From NCBI RefSeq assembly GCF_900547205.1, contig NZ_URFY01000001.1, forward strand, positions 1 through 64,000: a stretch of DNA of 64,000 nucleotides, written 5' to 3'. The number at the start of each line of letters is the position of its first letter. Position 1 is the stretch's first letter. Positions 34,301-44,004 of this stretch are shown one piece after another. A model generated the notes under the pieces. The model was not told the DNA's origin, searched no databases, and saw only the letters and a list, made by a program, of their open reading frames with translations. Source of the stretch: an uncultured Bacteroides sp. GTDB taxonomy: Bacteria; Bacteroidota; Bacteroidia; Bacteroidales; Bacteroidaceae. A program made the translations under genes and the position numbers.

Positions 34301-36763
34301 ATGAAAAAAATATGGTTCATTTCTTGCCTGATGGCTGCCGCCTTGCCGGCAATGGCTGCTTATACCGGGCATGTCTACGTAGACAAAAACAAGAACGGAG
34401 TATTCGACAAAGGAGAACGTCCCATGGCAGGTGTCAAAGTGTCCGACGGGCTGAACGTGGTGGAAACCGCCAAAGACGGTAGCTTCTCACTACCCGGCCA
34501 TGCACGCCAACGCTTCCTATTCATTACCACTCCTTCGGGCTATAAAACCTTCAACAGTCATTACCGCAAAATAGAAGATAAACAGGAAGGCTACGACTTC
34601 GGAATCATGCCTTACGAAGGGGGCATCCGCAAAGACGGCTCCCACAAATATGTGCAGATTACTGATACCGAAATCTTTAATACAAAGAATCACGAGGACT
34701 GGATAAGCAATGTTCGCGACTATGCCGCCAATGAGCAGGCAGCTTTCATCATCCACACCGGCGACATCTGTTACGACAACGGCCTGAAAGCACACATCAA
34801 AATGATGAATACCGAAAACATGAACTGCCCGGTGTTCTATTGCATCGGCAACCATGACTTGGTGAAAGGCAAATACGGCGAAGAAGTGTTTGAGAATAAT
34901 TACGGTCCGGTTTACTACTCGTTCGATGTTGGCAGCACGCACTACATCGTCACTCCGATGGCTGGTGGCGACCATGCTCCCGGTTATACCCGCCAAGATG
35001 TATACCTTTGGCTGAAGAACGACTTGGCAAGCGTGAAGCCCGGCACGCCTATTGTAGTGTTCAATCACGACCTGTTGACTTATGGCGATAAATTCGTATT
35101 CAAAGGAGGGGAAGCAGGCAGTATCAACCTGAACGAATATAACTTGAAAGCGTGGGTGTATGGGCATTGGCACATCAACTATATGAAGAAACAGGGAGAT
35201 GTGTACAGCGTTTGCACGTCGACACTCGACAAGGGCGGGATAGACCACTCTACGAGCACTTACCGCGTGATGCACGTCGATAAGAACGGCGATTTTACAT
35301 CCGAACTCCGTTACACTTATCTGGATAAAAATATTTGCATTGCTTCCCCGTCGGGAACAGTCGTTGCCGCAACCGTACCTGTTAGCGTCAATGTATATTC
35401 GTCCGCTTCTCCGGTGAAGGAAGTGGTTTATACCTGTCTCGCCGGTGGAAAAGCCATAGTGAAGAACAAGGCGTTGCGACGTTCTACCGACTGGTCGTGG
35501 AATGCAGAAATGCCTTTGGCAAACAAGTATAAAGGAAAGGAACTGACCCTGCAAGTGAAAGCACGTTTCAACAACGGTGAAACAGCCGAAGCGGAAAGTA
35601 CATTCACTTACAGCCCGGGCGAAGCCGCCCCCGCATTTACCGCAAACTGGGACAATCTGCTGGGCAATGCAGCGCATACCGCTCTTGTGAAAGCGACATT
35701 GAATGCTCCTCTCTGCCTGGCATGGAGCAAGAACGTTGGCGCAAATATCTATATGACTTCTCCGTTGATTCATAACGGTAAAGTTTATGTAGCTTCCGTT
35801 GACGAGAACCTAATCGGCGAAGGCCACGTTTATGCTTTGGACGGCAAGGATGGCGCCATTCTTTGGAGCTATCCGGCACGCAACTCCATCAAAAACACCA
35901 TTGCCATAGACAGCGATATCGTGTTCGCTCAAGATGCTGAAGGTTATTTGTATGCCATTGATGCGGAAACCGGAAAGCTTTGTTGGGAAAAGCAATTACC
36001 GGTAGACGGCCTTCCTTCTCTTATCGAAGGTTTGGTGACCAATGAAGGAATTGTTTATGCCGGAACTGGAAAGGCTATGTGTGCATTCGAGGCGAAAACC
36101 GGAAAGCAAATCTGGAGAAATGAAGGCTGGAGCCAAGGACAGGGCACTACTTCTACGCTGACTATGGGCAACGGGCTATTGATAGGTTCTGTGCAGTGGA
36201 CCTCGCTTTATGGAAACGATGCAAAGACCGGAAAGAAACTATGGGCAGCCAGCGACAACGGGTTGCGTAACCGTGGCTCTTCTCCCGCCATGCACGGACC
36301 GTTATTGTATCTCATTTCCGAGAAATCATTCTTCATCATGGAGGCAGCCACCGGAAAAGTAGTGGTACGCAAGCCGTTGTCTTACAATGTGGATGTAACA
36401 TCAACACCGTTGCTTACCGACAAAGAGATAATCTTTGGTTCCGTTGAAAAAGGTCTCATTGCCCTCGATAGGGAAACATTGGAAGAGAAATGGATTTGCC
36501 CGGTGGGCGATGCGCTGGTTTACACTTCCCCTTATTCTCGCCAACCGTCGGCCACCATCGAAACCAGTCCTGTATTGGCGGGTAATACCGTTTATGTGGC
36601 TGCATCGGACGGAGCGGTGTACGGTGTAAATAAGGACAATGGTAAAATTGTCTGGAAGCACGCAACCGGAGCTCCTATTTTTGGTTCAGTAGCAGTATCG
36701 GGCAATTCGCTTGTCGTTTCCGATTTTGGCGGAAATGTATATGCGTTTTGTACATCTGATTGA
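34301..36763 (+). CDS. Calcineurin-like phosphoesterase fused to PQQ-type beta-propeller
   Basis: 820 aa. A signal peptide ends near AMAA (20). Residues 21-105 are a small beta-domain of the SdrD-B-like type seen at the N-terminus of such phosphoesterases (VYVDKNKNGVFDKGERP). The metallophosphoesterase domain spans about 115-330 with Asp122, HTGD (152-155), GNHD (183-186), NHD (255-257) and GHWH (288-291), so the two-metal centre is complete. Residues of about 445-820 contain repeated PQQ-propeller blades (LYAIDAETGKLCWEK, YAGTGKAMCAFEAKTGKQIW). It is probably periplasmic or surface-located and hydrolyses a phosphate mono- or diester. The G+C content looks higher than in neighbouring locus B genes. 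The shared leader element links it to the sigma/FecR system downstream. Confidence 0.85.
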   Translation: MKKIWFISCLMAAALPAMAAYTGHVYVDKNKNGVFDKGERPMAGVKVSDGLNVVETAKDGSFSLPGHARQRFLFITTPSGYKTFNSHYRKIEDKQEGYDFGIMPYEGGIRKDGSHKYVQITDTEIFNTKNHEDWISNVRDYAANEQAAFIIHTGDICYDNGLKAHIKMMNTENMNCPVFYCIGNHDLVKGKYGEEVFENNYGPVYYSFDVGSTHYIVTPMAGGDHAPGYTRQDVYLWLKNDLASVKPGTPIVVFNHDLLTYGDKFVFKGGEAGSINLNEYNLKAWVYGHWHINYMKKQGDVYSVCTSTLDKGGIDHSTSTYRVMHVDKNGDFTSELRYTYLDKNICIASPSGTVVAATVPVSVNVYSSASPVKEVVYTCLAGGKAIVKNKALRRSTDWSWNAEMPLANKYKGKELTLQVKARFNNGETAEAESTFTYSPGEAAPAFTANWDNLLGNAAHTALVKATLNAPLCLAWSKNVGANIYMTSPLIHNGKVYVASVDENLIGEGHVYALDGKDGAILWSYPARNSIKNTIAIDSDIVFAQDAEGYLYAIDAETGKLCWEKQLPVDGLPSLIEGLVTNEGIVYAGTGKAMCAFEAKTGKQIWRNEGWSQGQGTTSTLTMGNGLLIGSVQWTSLYGNDAKTGKKLWAASDNGLRNRGSSPAMHGPLLYLISEKSFFIMEAATGKVVVRKPLSYNVDVTSTPLLTDKEIIFGSVEKGLIALDRETLEEKWICPVGDALVYTSPYSRQPSATIETSPVLAGNTVYVAASDGAVYGVNKDNGKIVWKHATGAPIFGSVAVSGNSLVVSDFGGNVYAFCTSD

Positions 36764-36829
36764 GACGAACTTTTGGGGATATGTGCAAAATATTTCAATA
36801 ATCTAATAGGAAATTTCATTTAAATAAAT

Positions 36830-36837
36830 TAATTTTG
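36830..36837 (+). promoter_or_regulatory. -7 box upstream of the locus B sigma factor gene
   Basis: TAATTTTG fits TAnnTTTG about 100 bp before the sigma start. The leader in between holds a hairpin, ACGAAGAAG (36862-36870) with CTTCTTCGT (36887-36895), 9 perfect base pairs. Confidence 0.5.
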
Positions 36838-36935
36838 TGGAAATTTCAAATAAAGTCTGAAACGAAGAAGGGAAAGTATTTAGTCTCTTCTTCGTGGATG
36901 GTGTAATTTAGAAATGAAAACTCACAAAGAAAACA

Positions 36936-37475
36936 TTGGTTGATTTTAATGAAATTTACAGGGACTACTACAAGCGTTCTTTTGGGTTCGCGAAGTCGTA
37001 TGTTTTAGAAGATATGGTGGCTGAAGATATAGCTTCCGAATCTTTGGTTTCTTTGTGGCAAGTAATGAGGAAGGAAGAAGTGGCGCATCCTTTATCACTA
37101 CTATTAACGATTCTGAAAAATAATTCATTGAATTATCTCAAGTCGCAGGAACGTAAACTGGATATGATCGACTCCATGACGGATATGCTGATACGTGATT
37201 TGAACTATCGTATTAATAGTTTAAGTGCTTGCGATCCCCAGGAAATCTTTTCTTCCGAAATCACTGCCATTATAGAAGAAACTTTATCTTCTTTATCCGA
37301 CCAGTCCCGGTCGATTTTTGAAATGAGCCGTTACGAAATGCTTCCGGTAAAAGAAATCGCCGAGAAACTCAATTTAACTCCCAAGGCGGTGGAATACCAC
37401 ATCACCAAAACTCTGAAGCTGCTGCGCATAGCCCTGAAAGACTATTTACCGCTCTATTACTTACTATTCATGTAA
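36936..37475 (+). CDS. ECF-family RNA polymerase sigma factor (locus B)
   Basis: 179 aa. Region 2 at about 8-75 (YRDYYKRSFGFAKSYV, EDIASESLVSLWQVM) and region 4 at about 115-170 (LSSLSDQSRSIFEMSRYE, VKEIAEKLNLTPKAVEYHIT). It directs transcription of the SusC/SusD operon after release by its FecR partner. The only in-frame start is TTG at 36936; an in-frame stop lies at 36915-36917. An out-of-frame ATG at 36914 encodes a nine-residue peptide that stops at 36941-36943, overlapping the TTG, which might couple translation. fecR follows after 85 bp containing the leader element. Confidence 0.9.
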   Translation: MVDFNEIYRDYYKRSFGFAKSYVLEDMVAEDIASESLVSLWQVMRKEEVAHPLSLLLTILKNNSLNYLKSQERKLDMIDSMTDMLIRDLNYRINSLSACDPQEIFSSEITAIIEETLSSLSDQSRSIFEMSRYEMLPVKEIAEKLNLTPKAVEYHITKTLKLLRIALKDYLPLYYLLFM

Positions 37476-37491
37476 ATTTTCTCTTTTTCTC

Positions 37492-37557
37492 GAAAAAAGT
37501 GGATTTTCCGTTTAGGGAATTGAGGATATCTGTTGTCTCTATATATGTAAAGGCGAA
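37492..37557 (+). promoter_or_regulatory. Leader element shared with the phosphoesterase fusion gene, copy 2
   Basis: Aligned with 34195-34260, it keeps GAAAAAAGTG, TTTAGGGAATT, TCTGTTGTCTCTATATATGT and AGGC. It lies immediately before the fecR ATG at 37561, so it also contains the fecR ribosome-binding region. Confidence 0.65.
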
Positions 37558-37560
37558 CAT

Positions 37561-38499
37561 ATGGACGAACAAATATTAGATAGATATATAAAAGGTGAAG
37601 CCACCTTGGAAGAGCGACAACAAATCGTAGATTGGCTGGACGCTGACGAAGAGAATGTGCGTGAAATGATGGCGTTGCACAAATTGCACGATATTGAGGT
37701 GATGAACCAAGTGGAAATAAAGTCCATGGATAATCAGTCTAAGAAATCGGGAAAGCGAAATTTCATGTGGCGGAAGGTGGGAGTGGAGCTGTTGAAGGTC
37801 GCAGCAATTCTAGTATTCATATTCGGAATTCAACTACTGATAAAGACTGATAAGGTTGGCTATCAGACATTGTATGTACCTAATGGACAGCGGGCGGAAT
37901 TGACCTTGCCCGATGGCACTGAAGTTTGGCTTAATTCATGCAGCCGCTTAGTGTATCCGCAAGTTTTCGCAAAGGCAAGAGAAGTGAAACTGGATGGTGA
38001 AGCTTATTTTAAGGTGACACATAATGAGAAACAGGCTTTTGTGGTCAAGACAGAAAGTCTTGATATACGGGTGCTGGGAACAGAATTTAATGTAAAAGCC
38101 TATTCGGCAATTGATGAACATCAAGTGGATTTGCTGAAAGGAAGTGTGGAGTTGAGCGGAGGTGTCATGGGACAGAAGAGTCTCCGTATGAGTCCTCAGG
38201 AAAGTGTCCGGATAGCAGAAGGCAAGCTCAAACGGTCGAGGATAGATGACTATGATTACTTCAGGTGGAAAGAAGGATTGATTTGCTTTAAGAACGAATC
38301 TGTGGGTTCCATCATAAAGAAATTGGAGATATATTATGACGTACGCATTGTTGTAGACAGAGAAGACTTATTGAAAGACACTTATTCCGGCAAGTTCCGC
38401 ACACGAGACGGCATAGAACAAGTGCTTAAAGTGTTGCAATTGGAACATGATTTTGTTTATGTGAAAGATGATGACCTTAATTTAATAACTATAAAATAA
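37561..38499 (+). CDS. FecR-family anti-sigma factor (locus B)
   Basis: 312 aa. The N-terminal cytoplasmic part (1-70) holds the sigma factor. One transmembrane helix lies at about 76-95 (LLKVAAILVFIFGIQLLI), followed by the FecR domain (105-200, VPNGQRAELTLPDGTEVWLN, LDGEAYFKV, VLGTEFNVKAY) and a C-terminal DUF4974-type domain (about 235-312). It senses, through the STN domain of the SusC receptor encoded next, that substrate is bound, and then frees the sigma factor. Standard organisation. Confidence 0.93.
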   Translation: MDEQILDRYIKGEATLEERQQIVDWLDADEENVREMMALHKLHDIEVMNQVEIKSMDNQSKKSGKRNFMWRKVGVELLKVAAILVFIFGIQLLIKTDKVGYQTLYVPNGQRAELTLPDGTEVWLNSCSRLVYPQVFAKAREVKLDGEAYFKVTHNEKQAFVVKTESLDIRVLGTEFNVKAYSAIDEHQVDLLKGSVELSGGVMGQKSLRMSPQESVRIAEGKLKRSRIDDYDYFRWKEGLICFKNESVGSIIKKLEIYYDVRIVVDREDLLKDTYSGKFRTRDGIEQVLKVLQLEHDFVYVKDDDLNLITIK

Positions 38500-38537
38500 T
38501 TATGCTTATGGAAGAATGAAAGACATGAATAAAAAAT

Positions 38538-38569
38538 GAAACGGAAAGTGTTGCAGCACCGTCCGTTTC
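38538..38569 (+). promoter_or_regulatory. Leader hairpin between fecR and susC of locus B
   Basis: GAAACGGA (38538-38545) pairs with TCCGTTTC (38562-38569), and an inner GTG/CAC extends the stem around TTGCAG. It lies about 50 bp before the SusC start and has no T-tract, so it is more likely a processing or RNA-regulation element than a full terminator. Confidence 0.5.
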
Positions 38570-38619
38570 TACCAGCTAGCACTCTCGTGCAATTTCCTTT
38601 AAAGAAAGTACTAACATAA

Positions 38620-41600
38620 TTGAACAAATATATGAAAAAAAATCATATAGGGGATTCCTATGCCCTATTTTTAACCTCTAATCAACGAATTTTTAAAATT
38701 ATGAAGTTGTTTTTTGCTTTTATACTAGCTTGTGTATCATCAGCTTTTGCAACCGGAGCCTATTCGCAGTCGGCCAAGGTGAGCATAAAAGTGGAGCAGG
38801 GCTATACAAAAGAGGTTTTGCAACAGATAGAATCACAAACAAATTATTTATTTGTGTACAATTCTGATAAAGTCAATATGAATAAGAAAGTTACCATTAA
38901 TGTTGTGAATGAGACAGTAGCCAAGGTTTTGGATAAAGTCTTTGCACAAACTAATGTGAACTATGTGATGCAAGGAGATAATATATTACTGACTAATAAA
39001 GAAATATCTCCGAAAAGTAGTGTATTACAGCAAAGCAATAACAAAATCAAGGTGCAGGGAACTGTGGTTGATTCTAAAGGAGAAGCGCTTATTGGCGCCA
39101 GTGTAGTGGAGAAAGGCACAACCAATGGAGTCATTACCAACATGGACGGACACTTTTCGCTAACTGTAGCTACGAATGCCGCATTGGAGGTTTCCTATAT
39201 GGGTTATACTCCCAAAGTGATTTCCGTAGGTAAAAAGACCGATTTAACCATTACTCTAAGCGAAGATACGGAAGTTCTTGACGAAGTAGTTGTGGTAGGT
39301 TATGCCTTGCAGAAGAAGGTAAACTTGTCCGGCGCTGTTGCTACCGTATCTACCAAACAACTGGAAAACCGTCCAGTTACTAGTGTGGGACAGGCACTCC
39401 AAGGTACGGTTGCCAACTTGAATGTAACCGTCGGCAGTGGTAAGGCTACAGACTCTCCCTCATTCAATATTCGTGGTACTACTTCATTGAATGGCGGCGA
39501 TCCGTTGATTGTAATTGACGGTGTGATTTCAAGTGCATGGGTGCTGAATAACATGACACCCAATGACATTGCAAGCGTTTCAGTGTTGAAGGATGCATCG
39601 TCGTGTGCCATCTATGGCTCCCGTGCGGCATATGGTGTAATCTTGGTTACAACCAAAACCGGTGCTTCTGAAAAGCTGACCGTCAGCTACAACAATAATT
39701 TCTCCATGCGCTCCAATACTCAAATGCCGGATATTATATCTGATCCTTATGAAGTGGCTTCCTGGAGAAATAAGATGTCGTATCCATGGTATAATATGTA
39801 TAATGAAGAACAGTTGGCTTATGCAAAGAAAGTATCCGAGGATCCTTCTATGTCGCCTTATTTCTTGGATCCGGGAGGAACGTATTCTTATTTTGGAAAT
39901 ACCGACTGGGTGAACGAAGCTTATAAAAACTCTGCTTTTTCAACAAATCATACGATAGATCTCTCTGGAAAAACGGATAAAGTAAGCTACTATTTATCTG
40001 CCGGATACAACTATACCGATGGTATGATAAAATATGGAACAGATAAGTTTCAACGTTATAACCTGCGTTCTAAGTTGTCTTTCAATATCACGAAGAATTG
40101 GACTGTTGCCAATAATACTACTCTTACCATAAAGGACTATGATGCTCCTAATGGCTTAGGAAGTGGTTATTATTGGGGGATTAACCGCATTAGCCCATTG
40201 GATGTACCTCGCAATCCGGATGGAACCTGGACTAAAAAGGGTGCGGAATATTTTGGAAATTTTGATTCGGGGGGACGTTCTAAAGAAAAGGGAACGCATT
40301 TCAGTACTCAATTTACGACCCGTTTGGATATTATTAAGAATGTACTGTTTGTGAATGGTAATTTTTCATATACAACAGACAAAAACAGAAATAGTTGGCA
40401 TTCTCTGCCGGTAGCTTATTATGACGGTCCGGACAGAGAACCTTATTACTTGAATGAAGTAAGTGGTGTTGGTGGAAATTCTTCGGATTCAAAGAATATA
40501 ACTTTTGATGCTTATGCTACCTTTAGCAAGACTTTCAACGAGAAACATTCTATAACTGCTATTGCAGGTTTCAATCAGGAAGAATATCGTTATGAGAATA
40601 TTTCGTATAGCCGGGATGAACTTATATCCACCTCATTGCCTTCAATCGGGCTTGCTACGGGAGATATGAGCATGGGCGAATCTATTTCTACATTGGCATT
40701 GCGTGGTGTTTATGGGCGTTTGAACTATACATTTGCCGACAAGTATATAATAGAATTTAACGGACGCTATGACGGGACTTCACGTTTTCCTACCAATTCA
40801 CGATTTGTATTCAGCCCTTCAGGTTCGGCTGCTTGGGTTGTTTCTAAAGAAAAATTCTTTGAGCCATTGACCAAGGTTGTCAGTTTCATGAAATTCCGTT
40901 ATTCCTATGGTGTACTGGGCAATCAAGACATGGAAAATAATTATTATCCATATATTGCAAGCATGGGATCAGGGAAGATGAGTCAAATCATAGATGGGAA
41001 GCAGCCGGTATATGTAAGTGCTCCGGGATTGGTCTCAGGAAACCTGACTTGGGAAAAAGTATCGACTTCCAATTTCGGTCTTGATATGAACTTCTTTGAT
41101 AACCGTCTGAGCTTCAGTGGCGATGTATACGTGCGGCGCACTAAAGATATGTTGACCGAAGGACAAGCTTTGCCTAATGTACTGGGTACACCCGTTCCAT
41201 TGGCGAATGCCGCCGACCTGAAAACGGAAGGTTGGGAAATCACGTTAGGTTGGAAGGATCATGGCAAGTTGGCAGGAAAGCCGTTCAACTATCAGTTGGG
41301 CTTTAATTTGGCGGACAGCCGTGCTTATATCACGAAATTTGATAACCCGACCGGAGACTTGAAAGAATACTATCCAGGTTGTGAAATAGGAGAAATATGG
41401 GGATATACCACTTTAGGATTCTTCACTTCGGAAGAAGATATAAAGAACCATGCTGACCAGTCGAAACTGACTTCTTATCCGGGTACACGTCCATTGGCGC
41501 CCGGTGACTTGAAATTTGCCGATTTGGATGGCGACAAAGTTGTATATGAGGGTAATAATACGCTTGACGATCATGGCGACAAGAGCGTTATCGGTAATTC

Positions 41601-42102
41601 GCGCAAGCGCTACACCTTTGGCTTTACAGCCGCAGCCGATTGGAATGGATTGGATCTCAGTCTCTTTATCCAAGGTGTAGGTAAGAGAGATTATAACCCA
41701 TCGGGCGACTTGTATTTCTGGGGTATCTATGCACAGCCTTGGACCAATATTACCGAAGGAAACTATTATGACCATTGGACGGAAGAGAATCCTAATGCGT
41801 ATTTTCCACGTCCGAAAGCCTATGTGGCCGAATTGCCTGCAAAAGAAGCCGGGCTAACACAAACTCGCTATTTACAGAATGCCGCATATATGCGTCTGAA
41901 AAACCTGACTATCGGGTACACTCTTCCCGCAAAATGGACGCAAAAGGCCGGTCTTAGCCGTGTGAGAATTTATTTCTCAGGTGACAATATGTTCGAATTG
42001 TCCGGTTTGTACAAGTATTATAAAGTCGATCCGGAAGGATTGGGAGGAAAGGACTATCCGCTCCAACGCTCTTATTCTTTAGGCTTAAACGTAACATTTT
42101 AA
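38620..42102 (+). CDS. SusC-like TonB-dependent receptor with STN domain (locus B)
   Basis: 1160 aa as written from a TTG; the ATG at 38632 (MKKNHIGDSY) is the likelier start. The N-terminus is long and the signal peptide starts near MKLFFAFILACVSSAFA (residue 29). STN domain 53-128, carboxypeptidase-like beta domain 144-215, a TonB-box-like DEVVVVGY (221-228), plug to about 350, then the 22-strand barrel ending in the aromatic YSLGLNVTF. It imports the substrate across the outer membrane using TonB energy and, through STN, signals to FecR. SusD follows after 15 bp. Confidence 0.93.
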   Translation: MNKYMKKNHIGDSYALFLTSNQRIFKIMKLFFAFILACVSSAFATGAYSQSAKVSIKVEQGYTKEVLQQIESQTNYLFVYNSDKVNMNKKVTINVVNETVAKVLDKVFAQTNVNYVMQGDNILLTNKEISPKSSVLQQSNNKIKVQGTVVDSKGEALIGASVVEKGTTNGVITNMDGHFSLTVATNAALEVSYMGYTPKVISVGKKTDLTITLSEDTEVLDEVVVVGYALQKKVNLSGAVATVSTKQLENRPVTSVGQALQGTVANLNVTVGSGKATDSPSFNIRGTTSLNGGDPLIVIDGVISSAWVLNNMTPNDIASVSVLKDASSCAIYGSRAAYGVILVTTKTGASEKLTVSYNNNFSMRSNTQMPDIISDPYEVASWRNKMSYPWYNMYNEEQLAYAKKVSEDPSMSPYFLDPGGTYSYFGNTDWVNEAYKNSAFSTNHTIDLSGKTDKVSYYLSAGYNYTDGMIKYGTDKFQRYNLRSKLSFNITKNWTVANNTTLTIKDYDAPNGLGSGYYWGINRISPLDVPRNPDGTWTKKGAEYFGNFDSGGRSKEKGTHFSTQFTTRLDIIKNVLFVNGNFSYTTDKNRNSWHSLPVAYYDGPDREPYYLNEVSGVGGNSSDSKNITFDAYATFSKTFNEKHSITAIAGFNQEEYRYENISYSRDELISTSLPSIGLATGDMSMGESISTLALRGVYGRLNYTFADKYIIEFNGRYDGTSRFPTNSRFVFSPSGSAAWVVSKEKFFEPLTKVVSFMKFRYSYGVLGNQDMENNYYPYIASMGSGKMSQIIDGKQPVYVSAPGLVSGNLTWEKVSTSNFGLDMNFFDNRLSFSGDVYVRRTKDMLTEGQALPNVLGTPVPLANAADLKTEGWEITLGWKDHGKLAGKPFNYQLGFNLADSRAYITKFDNPTGDLKEYYPGCEIGEIWGYTTLGFFTSEEDIKNHADQSKLTSYPGTRPLAPGDLKFADLDGDKVVYEGNNTLDDHGDKSVIGNSRKRYTFGFTAAADWNGLDLSLFIQGVGKRDYNPSGDLYFWGIYAQPWTNITEGNYYDHWTEENPNAYFPRPKAYVAELPAKEAGLTQTRYLQNAAYMRLKNLTIGYTLPAKWTQKAGLSRVRIYFSGDNMFELSGLYKYYKVDPEGLGGKDYPLQRSYSLGLNVTF

Positions 42103-42117
42103 AAAACTTAACGCATT

Positions 42118-43911
42118 ATGAAAACAATAAAGAAACAATTATATATCGCTGCTTGCGGAATGGGATTGGCAGGCTTGTTTAGCGGCTGTAACGACTCTTT
42201 TTTGGAACGTTATCCCGAAACTAGTATAACTGAGAAGGTATTTTTTCACAATTTGGGCGATTTGGAAACTTATACCAATAATATGTATGGTTATCTGGGA
42301 GGTTCTTATTGGGATGTGGTATCGGACAATGTGGTCTACAAAGAAGAAAGCTCCACTTATGCCATGCTGCGCGGTGAACTGTCTCCCGAAGAAGCCGGCA
42401 CGTGGGGCTGGGGAAGCATCCGTAGTGTCAATTTCATGTTGGCCCGTACGGGAAACGTGAGCGGTGACCGTGCCGAAATCAATCACTATATAGGTATAGC
42501 CCGTATGATGCGTGCCAAACTGTATTATGATAAAGTGAAAAGTTACTCGGACGTACCTTGGTACAGTAGAGATTTGCAAACTACTGATACCGAAGAACTT
42601 TATAAGACGCAAGATCCGCGTACTCTGGTGGTAGATTCCATTATGGCGGATTTGGATTTTGCTGTGCGAAACATGAAGAAAGGCAGCAGTAAAACACGTA
42701 TATACAGGAATGTTGCACTTGCCCTGCAAGCTAGAATCGCCTTGAATGAAGGTACATTCAGAAAGTATCATACGGAGTTAGGGTTGAACGATGCCGACCG
42801 TTTCTTGAAGATAGCCGTTTCGGCAGCAGAGCAGTTGATGGATGGCACGTATAGTTTGTCGGAAGTAAAGATTGGCAATTTGGAGGCATATGAATCTTTG
42901 TTTTGCAGCTTAGACTTGACCTCTAATCCTGAGATGATTCTGGTGGAAGATTATGATAAGACATTGGGACGCAAGCATAATGCCCAACAAGTGTGTGATT
43001 TCTATAATGGTCTGTCCAGAGATTTGATGGAAGACTATTTGGTAACAGATGGAAGTACGACCAAGACTTTCCAGTCAGTGCCCGGATATGAAACAAAGGC
43101 ATATAAGGATATATTTGAAAACCGTGACCCTCGTTTGCGTCAGACTTTTATGTGGCCCGGATATCAAAAGGCTAATGAAACAGAGCCTCACCGTTTAACG
43201 TTAGGTGCCGGAGGTTATCCGCAAATCAAGTTTGATCCGCGCACTTACGATCAGTTTGGATGGGGAAACAGTTACACTGACTTACCTGTATTTCGTTATG
43301 CTGAAACTTTGCTGATTTATGCTGAAGCGAAAGCCGAATTGGGGATATTGACCCAAGAAGATGTAGACAATACGATCAATTTGATTCGCCGGCGTGTAAA
43401 TATGCCAGATGCATCATTAAGTGATTGGTTGGCAAATATTGATCCGATTCAGGAAAAACGTTATCCAAATGTATCTTCCACACAAAAAGGGGCTATATTG
43501 GAAATCCGCCGCGAACGCCGTATAGAGCTGGCTTGTGAAGGATTCCGCTATAATGACTTAATGCGTTGGTCCTGTGGAAAACTGATGGAAAAGACACCCG
43601 AAGGAATGTATATTCCGGGTCCTGGAATGTACGATACTACCGGTGACGGTAATCCCGACTTTGCCATTGTGAGAAATAAAGAAGAGGCCGATCAAATTCC
43701 GGCGGAAGATAAGGAGAAATATAAACTTACCGTTTATACGCTCGAAGGCAATACTATTGCACTGACCGAGGGTAATAAAGGATATGTCCAGTTGTCAGCC
43801 CAAATAGGCAAGTTTAAGTTTGAAGAGCCTAAATACTATTATTACCCCTTAGATATAGATGATATTATATTGAATAAGAATCTGGTTCAAAACAAATATT
43901 GGGCTAAATAA
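42118..43911 (+). CDS. SusD/RagB-like outer-membrane lipoprotein (locus B)
   Basis: 597 aa, slightly long for the family. Signal peptide with lipobox FSGC (Cys24) followed by N-D-S. Typical SusD features are the RYPETSITEKVFFHNLGDLE start, TPR-like helices (ARMMRAKLYYDKVKSYSDVPW), RNVALALQARIALNEGTF, and near the end IRRERRIELACEGFRYNDLMRW. It forms the lid of the SusC transporter on the surface. It is followed by a strong hairpin before the esterase gene. Confidence 0.93.
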   Translation: MKTIKKQLYIAACGMGLAGLFSGCNDSFLERYPETSITEKVFFHNLGDLETYTNNMYGYLGGSYWDVVSDNVVYKEESSTYAMLRGELSPEEAGTWGWGSIRSVNFMLARTGNVSGDRAEINHYIGIARMMRAKLYYDKVKSYSDVPWYSRDLQTTDTEELYKTQDPRTLVVDSIMADLDFAVRNMKKGSSKTRIYRNVALALQARIALNEGTFRKYHTELGLNDADRFLKIAVSAAEQLMDGTYSLSEVKIGNLEAYESLFCSLDLTSNPEMILVEDYDKTLGRKHNAQQVCDFYNGLSRDLMEDYLVTDGSTTKTFQSVPGYETKAYKDIFENRDPRLRQTFMWPGYQKANETEPHRLTLGAGGYPQIKFDPRTYDQFGWGNSYTDLPVFRYAETLLIYAEAKAELGILTQEDVDNTINLIRRRVNMPDASLSDWLANIDPIQEKRYPNVSSTQKGAILEIRRERRIELACEGFRYNDLMRWSCGKLMEKTPEGMYIPGPGMYDTTGDGNPDFAIVRNKEEADQIPAEDKEKYKLTVYTLEGNTIALTEGNKGYVQLSAQIGKFKFEEPKYYYYPLDIDDIILNKNLVQNKYWAK

Positions 43912-43940
43912 AGCTGAATATTAACTTAACACACCTTGAT

Positions 43941-43991
43941 ATCCGTTGGTGGATTGAGAAAGGAATGGTTTTATCAATTCCACCAACGGAT
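43941..43991 (+). promoter_or_regulatory. Strong intercistronic hairpin after susD of locus B
   Basis: ATCCGTTGGTGGATTGA (43941-43957) pairs with TCAATTCCACCAACGGAT (43974-43991) with one bulge. There is no T-tract after it (TAATTTATAAAG). It could protect the susCD message from 3' decay or cut read-through into the enzyme genes. The downstream gene starts 14 bp later. Confidence 0.65.
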
Positions 43992-44004
43992 TAATTTATA
44001 AAGT

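Noticed and set aside
34517..35773. Open frame of about 418 codons on the minus strand opposite the phosphoesterase/PQQ fusion gene
   Set aside because: It lies wholly antisense to a gene with complete catalytic motifs, its translation is rich in His, Cys and Val with no domain pattern, and its openness follows from codon bias of the real gene.
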